Positions 56,217 through 64,000 of a stretch of DNA of 64,000 bases are shown here, one piece after another. This DNA comes from Haematococcus lacustris. Lineage: Eukaryota > Chlorophyta > Chlorophyceae > Chlamydomonadales > Haematococcaceae. The stretch lies in assembly GCA_030144725.1 (NCBI GenBank), contig JASKMD010000029.1, positions 1,835,113 to 1,899,112 of the forward strand, read 5' to 3'. The position numbers and the translations under genes were made by a program. The notes under the pieces are model-generated. The model worked only from the letters and a program-made list of their open reading frames with translations, did not search any database and was not told where the DNA came from. Positions within the stretch are counted from its first letter, which is position 1, and each line of letters starts with the position of its first letter.

Positions 56217-56366
56217 TGCCAGGAACCCCGTAAACGAAAAAAGTGCGCCCACCAATCAGCCGGTCGCTCTCACGACATCGCGCAGCGCAAGTGCATTGTG
56301 GAGGTGCTTCGCAATGGCGTGGTGGACTCCTTAGGCTCTAAGGGCAAGTACAGCCGGCGGTACTAA
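56217..56366 (+). other. short unassigned coding-like segment, 49 codons, no ATG
   Basis: An open frame after a TAA reads CQEPRKRKKCAHQ... then QRKCIVEVLRNGVVDSLGSK and ends GKYSRRY-stop. The residue composition looks like real protein and could be the last exon of a gene or of a transposon protein. I do not recognise the family. Confidence 0.3.
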
Positions 56367-57049
56367 TTCCTCCCGGCTCAATGAACCCGACGTTGTTTCC
56401 TTTGCGTAGGCGCGCAACTAGTCCTATTTCTTTAGGATTGGTGGGCCCAAATGGTCCTACAGCCTAGACGTGCCTCTGAACTGGAGGTGAGGACAGACAT
56501 GTCAAGCTGTCAAGGCTACACGAAGCTTTCTTTTTTGCATATAATCCTAACGTTGGATGAAGTAGGATGTCCGGTCCATGGTGCATCTCTCAGTGTAGGA
56601 ATAGCATAAGTTGCCATGACGTTTTTCACCTTGTGCATAGCTACTCTCACCACCTTGTGAATGGCTGGCGGTTGTTGCAGGAGCTCCCAATCTCAACCGC
56701 CACCGCCAACACCAACCCCACCACCACAGTCACCACCACCTCCTAGCCTACCACCACCTCCTCACCCCACCCCACCCCACCCCACCCCACCCCACCCTAC
56801 TACCCACCTACTTCTCTCCTCCCCTTCACCTCCCCCTTGATATCGCAGCCCTCTCTACCCTACCCAGCAGCCAAGAGCAAGCCCCCTCCCCCTTCACCAA
56901 CCTGCCGGTGAGTGGCTGAAATGCAGCATCACTTGGCCCAACCCTGCCCTGCGCCATGTGCCTTCCACCACCCCCTCCTAGTCTCTACACCCCTCCCATG
57001 TTGGCATCCTCAGCCTTAGCCATTGCATCCGCCCACATGCCACTAGATG
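56367..57049. other. no gene; C-rich tract
   Basis: 56690-56850 is rich in CCACCACC and CCCCACCCCA repeats. It lies upstream of the plus-strand relic at 57572, as the G-rich minisatellites do upstream of the minus-strand copies. Confidence 0.45.
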
Positions 57050-57165
57050 CCAGCCCAGCCCAGCCCAGCCCAGCCCAGCCCAGCCCAGCCCAGCCCAGCC
57101 CAGCCCAGCCCAGCCCAGCCCAGCCCAGCCCAGCCCAGCCCAGCCCAGCCCAGCCCAGCCCAGCC
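57050..57165 (+). repeat. (CCCAG)n pentanucleotide array
   Basis: About 115 bp; the same satellite as the other GGGCT loci, in reverse orientation. Confidence 0.93.
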
Positions 57166-57571
57166 ATGGGGAGGTAACCGCAATCACACCCCTTATTTGT
57201 TGCAGGTCTGACGATCCTCTTGGCTCCTGCCCCTTGGCCCCTATCTCCTTCCCTCTCCGGTCCTACCACCACTTCCAAGGCCGCCACCCATCTAATCCAC
57301 CCATCAAGGTAAGGATTGACATGTGCAAGCCTGTGTACCTTGCACGCAGCGTGTTATATTGCTTGAAATGACTATGTAGTTTGCATAGCAAGCATGTTGT
57401 ATGCATGGCATGCATAGTAGAATGATCACATCAGTAGAAGACACCATGGTTGGCGACTGTTGCAGGACCTAAACCAATCTCTGCCGCCACCATCACCACC
57501 ATCACCAGCACCCCCTAGCCTAGCTCCGCCAACCGCCTCCCCTGATCTGCCCAGCCTCAGCCAGCCACCTT

Positions 57572-58335
57572 ATGGGTTGCTACAGCAAACGCATGAAGGC
57601 CATCAAAGCCAATGGTGCTCGGGGGAGTGCTTGTGCAAAAGCAGCTCGGCAACACGATGCTCTCATGTCTGCAGCTGCTGCCACAGAGGCAGAACTTGAA
57701 GAGGCCACATCTCAGCTTCGCTCATGCCAGAGTGTCAACATGCGCACCGCCACCGACCTACAAGTGTGCCAAGAGCGATTGCACCAGTCCCAGCAAGCGC
57801 TGCAGCAGTCTGAGAACGAGGTGCTTGGCTTGCAAGTGTCTTTGCATCGCTGCCGATCAGAACTTTCAGCTGCAAAACATGTAAGAGCAAGGTCAGGAGC
57901 ATGGGGACCCAGCTGGCAGCCATGCGGGCCCAGCTAACAACAGCGAAGAGGGCCATGCCCAAGGACGTGCGTGACAAAATGTCCTGGCTGCAACGCAATG
58001 AGGTGTCACTCTACACCTTGAAGCGCTGGCATGCCATGTGGGGTGCACCGCCATGCACACAAGCAGCCAGCCCAGCAACAGCCATGCAGGTCCCCCCCCC
58101 CCCCTTGCCACAAGGAGCGTGATACTGTGACGGGAGCCTACACTGCAGCCTATGCATGCAGCAATGCGGCGCTGTTGACTTTGCCCAACGTGTCATGCCA
58201 GCAGCTTATAAGATCCCACCCAAGCACCGACCAGCCCAAAAGACCTTGTTGCAAAATCTTCGACGCTTTGTGAAGCAGCACATTGAGCAGCGTACCAAAG
58301 CAGCTCTTTCCTCAGGCCCAGGGGGTGTTGCCTAA
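57572..58335 (+). pseudogene. relic related to exon 1 of the hAT-like transposase
   Basis: The frame from 57572 gives a coiled coil (EAELEEATSQLRSCQ). After a frame change near 57885, VSLYTLKRW appears (about 58000), matching VSIEVLRRW and VSPEVLQRC in the other copies. Another frame change leads to a last open stretch (AVDFAQRVMPAAYKIPPKH... LLQNLRRFVKQHIEQRTK) ending TAA at 58333-58335. At least two frame breaks make it nonfunctional as read, unless small introns were missed. Confidence 0.45.
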
Positions 58336-59535
58336 GGTCACTCTCCCTTTTGGTAGTTATGTGATGCCTGGTGCTTGCTTGTGTAGCCTGGTCAAGCTAT
58401 GGCAGCCATGTGTCATACTGTGCCATGTTATGTTGCGCCATTAGGTGGTGCGGTTTCGTGGTACGGGGAGGGAGTGCAGTTGGACGTTGCAGTTGCCTGG
58501 GAAGGGTGCTTGCAGTCTTGCTACCTGTTTGCCATCAAGTATATGTTGCTCATCTATTGTACCCAACCAATGTGGTATGCACGTCGCGGCATGCATGACA
58601 CAAGTTGTCGCTAAAGCAAAGGCTAAAGCAAGCTGCCTCCGCCTCTACTGCCTCTAACCATGCTAGTACAGGGACGTCTGATTGAGAGGGCAAGGGGTTT
58701 GGCAGTGGCACCTAGGCCATGGCATCTTGGTACAGGCAGCGCATGCAAGTGGTCAATGTGGATGTGAGTAGTGGTGTTGCTTGGGTGCTTTGCTATGAAG
58801 TGTAGAGGCCTTGCCTTGCCTAGGGGTGCGAGTCGGGCCAGGTGGGAGTGGGAGTGCATTTGACAGCTGGTGGACCGTGGACCGAGAGCACCGTGGACCG
58901 AACCGGTGGTGACGTCCGAAACCGCTTTAGCGACAGAACGAAGACTGCGCATATGCACACATGCTCTAGCTACAACGAATACGGGGCGTAGACAGCGAAA
59001 CGAGCAGAAAAGGCGTGAGTATGAAGGGTCCCGCGGTCAGTTTGACTATCAGGCCAGATAGTCTACTCTAATCAAAGGTGAAGGGGGCACAAAGTGTCTT
59101 GTTGAACCGCTAGAGCATACACCTACTCCGTCTTACGCGTGACAGCGCGAGCGACACAAATGACGAGTGAAAGCTAATTGATGCTAAGAAGTATGCAGCT
59201 GTCCTAATCGCAGCATTAGTAGTGGTGTGGGTGCGTTAAAGAAGCATTTCAGCTTCTTAGGTTTCAAACTCGCAGTTCCGGCCATCGCAACACAAAGCGC
59301 GGTTGCACACATACTTGAGTTTGCGTCATCACGGCATCATTAAGAAGGTCGAGAGTGGAGGAGGCGTGCATGGTGATATCTGCCCACAAAATGTATGCCA
59401 GGTTCACGCCCAGGTAGTGCATCATGTACACATTCAATAGAGCTGAGGACAGGCATTCCGTGTAGCCAAGCGAGTCCTCTACACACTGGTGTGCTTCGAT
59501 GCTTAATCGGCAACCTGAGCGAGAAATAAACCTCG
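58336..59535. other. intergenic, no gene recognised
   Basis: Several short open frames exist (for example 58870-59061, with a basic RRRQRNEQKRR stretch) but none has family support. Confidence 0.3.
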
Positions 59536-59768
59536 TGTAAAGGACACACCCTCTTTTCATGAGAGTTGGGAGGCTCTGATTAAAGACTAGCGACATTGCG
59601 TTCGCAAGTACAACTGGTTCGATCCCAGGGAGCCCCGTTCTAAGCTCTAGCCATTCTCGCAACACACCGCTGTAACCCAACACCCTAGTCGGAAGTCACC
59701 GCCTCGACTGGACCGGCCTTCGAGCTTGTGTCAAAAGGTCATCTGACGTTGCGTCCCCGCACGTTACA
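59536..59768 (+). repeat. 5' LTR
   Basis: Starts TGTAAAGG and ends CACGTTACA, with short inverted termini TGTAA/TTACA like the LTR at 5038-5337. GAGTTGG, TAAAG.CTAGC and a segment around ACTGGTTCGATCCCAGG (about 59610) are shared with that LTR. The left limit is inferred from these matches. Confidence 0.6.
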
Positions 59769-59770
59769 GC

Positions 59771-59788
59771 TGGTTTCCGACCCCGAGC
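59771..59788 (+). other. primer-binding site
   Basis: TGGTTTCCGACCCCGAGC begins two bases after the LTR. A TGG start, complementary to a tRNA CCA end, is the usual form. I did not identify the tRNA. Confidence 0.55.
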
Positions 59789-59812
59789 ATTTAAGCTCGC
59801 GGTCCAGTCAAC

Positions 59813-61383
59813 ATGACTTCAACTACCCAAAATGTCGCTTCGGCGAACAAGACCAATGGCGCCTCTGGCGTCCTTCCTCCAGCTTCAGCTGTTGCAGCTA
59901 CAGCGGAGACGGGTCCTGCACTCGGTGCAGCACCGGAGCCGGGCGAGTTGCCCGCTTCACTTCCCGCAGGAGGCCAACAGTTGGCTGAGGAAGAAGAGCT
60001 CCTGGACGAGTTTGGCCTGGACCAATTCGACAGCACTTCGACTCCAGTCGACGAGCTCAACGCGCAAATTGCCACCCTCCAGGCGCAACTGGTCGCAGCG
60101 CAGGCCAACAACCAGCAAGCTGGTTCGCTGGTGAGTCCTCTTGCTGCTAAGCGTGCTGCTAATGCTGCTTTGCTGTCAGCAAGCCCTAGTCCAGCTAAGA
60201 GGCCAGTCGAAGTAGCGTCGCAGCTAGTCAGGCCTTTGGCTGCTGCTCTGCGCGCACTCCAACACTTGACTGCTGCAATGCACCAGCCTGTTGCGCAGAA
60301 AGATGTTGCCTCGGGTTCTCCCGGCACTTCGAACCCTCGCACACTTGCTGCTGTGCGGGACAAGTATGCTGGGGTTCGCCCCACTGCTGCGCCCCTGCCT
60401 GCCAATGCCACTGCTGTTGCTGGTCCTGATTCCAACTCACGTCGCGGGTTGCCCGTGACTGAGCGGTGGACTGATGCCAGTTCGACCTCCGGTCGCCGTG
60501 CTCTGTCATTCCTGGAAGACCTTGAAGCACACTGTGTTGCACATGGCCTGGACCCTGCTCTTGCTCTGCCCTCTTTCCTGTCAGGGAAGGCTAGGGATGT
60601 GTGGTTCCAGTCTGTTAGGGACTCATATGCCCTGACCCACTCTGGCTACCCCACATGGCCCTACCTGTCACAGCAGTTCCTTGAGTTTGTAGGAGAGGAC
60701 CTCACCACTGATGCTGATGCAGCACGTGCTAAGCTCCTTGACTCAACTCACCTGCGTATGACTAATGGTGTTGCCCTGTCAGCATACATTACTGACTTCA
60801 GGAACACCCTCACCTTGGCTGGCAAGGACTGCATGACAGATTCCATGCTTGTGAATGTCTTCCAGCGTGGCCTGTCAGCAGATCTGCGTGGTCCTGTTGC
60901 CAAGGATCTGCGTGCCCTTGTGGCCCCCACTTTGGATGAAGCCATTAAGGCTGCCATCACCAACCACAAGGCCCTGTGCACCAGGTGGCCCAAGTGCAAC
61001 GTGGGCTGCAGAACCTGGCCAGGTTTCCTGGTCCACCTCCTGGGCGTCCTGCTGCTCCCTCAGCTGACAGTGAGGGTCCCCCTCCTGCCAGTGGCTACTG
61101 CTACCACTGTGGATTGTCATCCCACTGGACAAAGCACTGCAAGAGGAAGGCCTCTGGCATGAGCAAGGAAGAGGCCATGAAGGATGCTGGTACCTGGGAG
61201 CTAATGCAAGACCTGAAGAAGGGTGGCTCTGCCCCCTACAAGGCTGCAAAGCGTGACCGCAGCCCTGACCGTGGTGGTGACCATGCTGGTCCCTCCAGGC
61301 AGTACCAGGGTAGACGCCCTCAGACTGCCAGGATGGAGGCCAATGGCATGGTGAAGCACTTTCAGAAGTTTCAGCGCAAATAG
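59813..61383 (+). CDS. gag (capsid-like, zinc knuckle), with a one-base frame break
   Basis: ATG 59813 opens a frame of 449 codons. The N-terminus is Ala/Thr-rich with an acidic coiled segment (AEEEELLDEFGLDQF). A capsid-like region follows (FLEDLEAHCVAHGLDP, FLSGKARDVWFQSV, FRNTLTLAGKD, VNVFQRGLSADLRG). Near 60976 the coding sense moves by one base (-1) to the frame VHQVAQVQRGLQNL, which carries the zinc knuckle CYHCGLSSHWTKHC (CCHC, about 61100-61140) and a basic C-terminus ending at TAG 61381-61383. I see no classical slippery heptamer, so a one-base loss of G is likelier than programmed shifting. Gag forms the particle that packages the element's RNA. Confidence 0.75.
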
Positions 61384-64000
61384 GAGTTTGCTCAGCCAGT
61401 AAACCAAAACTGTGCTGAGTACTCTGAGGCATGCATTGTGTGTGAACCTGCTCATGTGCTGACTGCTGCACATGCTGATGGAAAATCCCTGCACTTTGCC
61501 TTTGCTGGTCACCTGAATGAGCATCCTGCACGTGTCCTGTGTGACACTGGTGCTACCCACAGCTTTGTCAGTGCATCATTTGTTGCTGCACATGCTGTAC
61601 CTGTCCACATGTTGAAGCACATGCAAGAGTGGCATGCTGCTAACAACACTGTGTTGAGCTGTTCCCAGTTTGTCAAGGCTGAGCTGAGATTGCCAGGTGT
61701 TACTGTACCCTGCCAACTCAATGTCATGCCTTCCCTCTTGCCAGACTTTGATGTGCTGCTGGGGAATGACTGGTTGAATGAACATGAGGCCGTGATGTCA
61801 TACCAGGACAAGACACTCAGCCTAGCATGTGACAAGAGTGAGCCAGTAGTGCTGCCATGTCCTTCTGCTGGTGTGTCTCAGTCAGGGCAGTCTGCTGTAA
61901 GCAACCCTGCCTCTTTCCTGGTCAATGCTCTACGTGCAAAACCCCCTCTGGCTTCTGCAAAAGTTGCTGCCAGGTGGTTACGAAAAGGAGGCACAGGTGT
62001 CCTGGCCCTGATCACTGTGGACAATTCAAGTACCCCTGATCCAGCTCCAGCTGAACCTGACCTACCTCCAGGTGTGTCCCAGGCACTCAATGCTTTGCTG
62101 GATGAGTATGCTGATGTGTTTGCACCCATCACATCTCTGCCACCTGAGCGTCCTGTGGGCCATGCCATACCCCTTGTGCCTGATGCACGACCCTCTGTGG
62201 TACCTCAATACCGCATGAGCCAGGAAGAGCATGCTGAGCTGAAGAAGCAGGTGCAGGACCTACTTGCCAAGGGCATGATAGAACCAAGCTCCAGTCCTTT
62301 TGCTGCTCCTATCCTGTTTGTCAAGAAGAAGTCTGGTGAGTTACGCATGTGCCTTGATTACCGTCAGCTCAACAAGATCACCATCAGGGATCAGTATCCA
62401 CTGCCCAGGATTGATGACTTGTTTGACAAGCTGTCAGGTTGCACTGTGTTTTCTTCCCTAGACCTTCAAGCAGGTTACAACCAGATCAGGATCACCCCTG
62501 AAGATGTGCCCAAAACGGCCTTCAGGACCCCTGACGGCCACTACCAGTTCAAGGTACTGTCTTTTGGGCTCTGCAATGCACCTGCTACATTCCAGCGTGT
62601 CATGAATGATGCATTTGCCCCAGTCCTGAACCAGTGTGCCCTGGTGTACCTGGATGACATCTTGGTCATGTCCAAATCTGTGGACGAGCATTTGAAGCAT
62701 CTCAGAAAGGTCTTTGACCTCCTGAGGCTCAACAAGCTCTATGCCAAGCAGTCCAAATGTGAATTCATGCGTACCACGCTGAAATTCCTTGGCCATGTCA
62801 TCTTTGCTGGTGCTATTGCTGTGGACCCTGAGAAAATCAAGAGCATTTCTTCCTGGCCTGTGCCTCAATCCCTGCAACAGCTCCAGTCATTCCTAGGTGC
62901 TGCTAATTTTGTGCGCAAATTTGTGCATAATTTCAGTGTCCTAGCTGCACCTCTCACAGATCTGTGTGGCAAAGCTGGTGACTCATTTCTGTGGCACAAT
63001 TGGCCTGCTGATGAGCTGAAAGCCTTTGCTTCCCTCAAAGCTGCTGTTGCCCAGGTCCCCATGCTACGTCTACCTGATCACACCCAGCCCTTCCAGGTCT
63101 ACTGTGATGCCTCACTCCAAGGAGTAGGAGCAGTCCTGATGCAAGATGGCTACCCCCTTGCATACCTCAGCAAGAAGCTATCTTCTGCTGAGCGTAACTA
63201 CACCACTGGTGAGCAAGAGCTTCTTGCCCTCATCACTGCATGCAAGGAGTGGAGGTGTTACCTTGAGGGTGTACCATTCACACTCTTCACCGATCATAAG
63301 CCTTTGACTGCTCTGCCCACCCAGAAGGTGCTGTCTAGACGTCAGGCTAGGTGGATGGAGTTTCTGTCACGGTTTACATTTGACCTGCAGTACCTGCCAG
63401 GTGATGCTAATCCTGCTGACCCACTGTCCCGGATACCTGCTGGACCCCAGGACTGTGCCATGGTGTGTGTTGTTACCACCCGGCGGCAAGCTAAACAGTC
63501 TTTGGAGAGGGGGGAAGTGCGTGTGGCGCAGGCTCTGCCCCAGGTTCCACCTGTGGGTACTCCCTCAAATGCCCCCACTGCCGTTGATGCTTTGGCCCCC
63601 CGGCCCACAGTGTCTGATAACCCTGTTGCTGCTCACCATAGTAGGCTCCCTGAGCTTGAGGCCCCATCTGCTGCTGACACCTCAGTGCACTATCCTGCAG
63701 CTCCTGCCCACCCATTGGAACTGGCTGATCACCTGGTCCATGGTTACCGGCTTGACCCTGCGTTTACTGCTGAAGCTGATCTGTCTGGCATGTACATGGA
63801 CGACCATGGCCTGTGGCGGCGCACTGGCAAGGGCACAGTGATGGTTCCCAATGACCCTGAACTGCGTGAGTACATTCTGCATGAGATGCATGATGCTGCC
63901 TATGCTGGTCATGTGGGTATAACCAAAACCCTTGAGAGGCTGTCACGAGTGTTCTACTGGGACACCATGCGTGCTGATGTCAGGCACTATGTCACTACCT
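61384..64000 (+). CDS. pol polyprotein: protease, reverse transcriptase, RNase H, integrase (partial)
   Basis: Directly after the single TAG at 61381, the same frame is open for 872 codons to the window end. Protease: LCDTGATHSFVSA (active Asp at 61543-61545). Reverse transcriptase: FVKKKSGELRMCLDYRQLNK (about 62320-62380), SSLDLQAGYNQI, FGLCNAPATFQ, and the catalytic YLDDILVMS (about 62647). RNase H: VYCDASLQGVGAVL (about 63100), the GEQELLA Glu region, TDHKPL (about 63288). Integrase begins with the zinc-binding HEMHDAAYAGHVG (about 63883), and its catalytic core lies beyond the window. The order PR-RT-RH-IN places it in Ty3/gypsy. Lack of an own start suggests expression as a Gag-Pol fusion, by reading through the TAG or because the TAG is a mutation. 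Confidence 0.88.

Larger units (their letters stand above)
59536..64000 (+). mobile_element. Ty3/gypsy retrotransposon, 5' LTR to integrase, runs off the window
   Basis: The order is LTR, PBS, gag with zinc knuckle, protease, reverse transcriptase, RNase H, integrase start. Pol is open to the window edge, so this copy is younger than the one at 3364-5337. The 5 bp before the LTR are CCTCG; the other end is outside. Confidence 0.85.

Noticed and set aside
60960..60985. Programmed -1 ribosomal frameshift in gag
   Set aside because: No slippery heptamer is visible; a single missing G explains the change.

Overview
This window looks like nuclear DNA of a GC-rich, intron-rich green alga of the Chlamydomonadales. 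A Haematococcus-like species is my best guess. That is an inference from gene style, repeat content and TGTAA polyadenylation-type signals; no database search was possible. There is no bacterial-style operon, CRISPR array or prophage. Most listed host genes are chains of short exons that I joined by hand using splice sites and reading phase.

Layout. 1-3363: the 3' part of a LINE-type retrotransposon with an unusual multidomain ORF, inserted into the pol gene of a decayed chromodomain Ty3/gypsy element (3364-5337). 5460-7186: a relic of a hAT-like transposase. 7779-10943: a seven-exon TspO/MBR-family membrane protein gene. 11641-18550: a catechol-O-methyltransferase-like gene whose large introns hold two antisense Fanzor elements (12756-15501 and 16425-17941). 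A third copy of the Fanzor 3' end lies at 20705-21025. 22100-26866: the most complete hAT-like element, with a pentanucleotide (GGGCT)n array inside a spliced intron. Internally deleted relatives follow at 26945-28540, 51098-51780 and 53525-54309, with a related relic at 57572-58335.

29170-47850: a tandem duplication of about 9 kb units, each carrying a complete ABCC (MRP-type) ABC transporter gene on the minus strand. Copy B differs by a large (GGGGCA)n expansion in one intron. 48501-49000 is an assembly gap that runs into a 2 kb (GGGCT)n array. 51184-51529 is a foldback MITE, and 51796-53092 is a candidate TIR element. 59536-64000+ is a second, much better preserved Ty3/gypsy element with LTR, PBS, gag and an open pol that leaves the window.

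The host genes (TspO-like, COMT-like, two ABCC transporters) do not form an obvious pathway. Mobile elements nested in each other, in introns and next to G-rich satellites dominate the window. The most interesting system is the trio of Fanzor elements. Fanzors are the eukaryotic relatives of TnpB, an RNA-guided nuclease family. All three copies keep a conserved 3' end with a long hairpin, which is a candidate guide-RNA scaffold, although no copy here encodes an intact nuclease.
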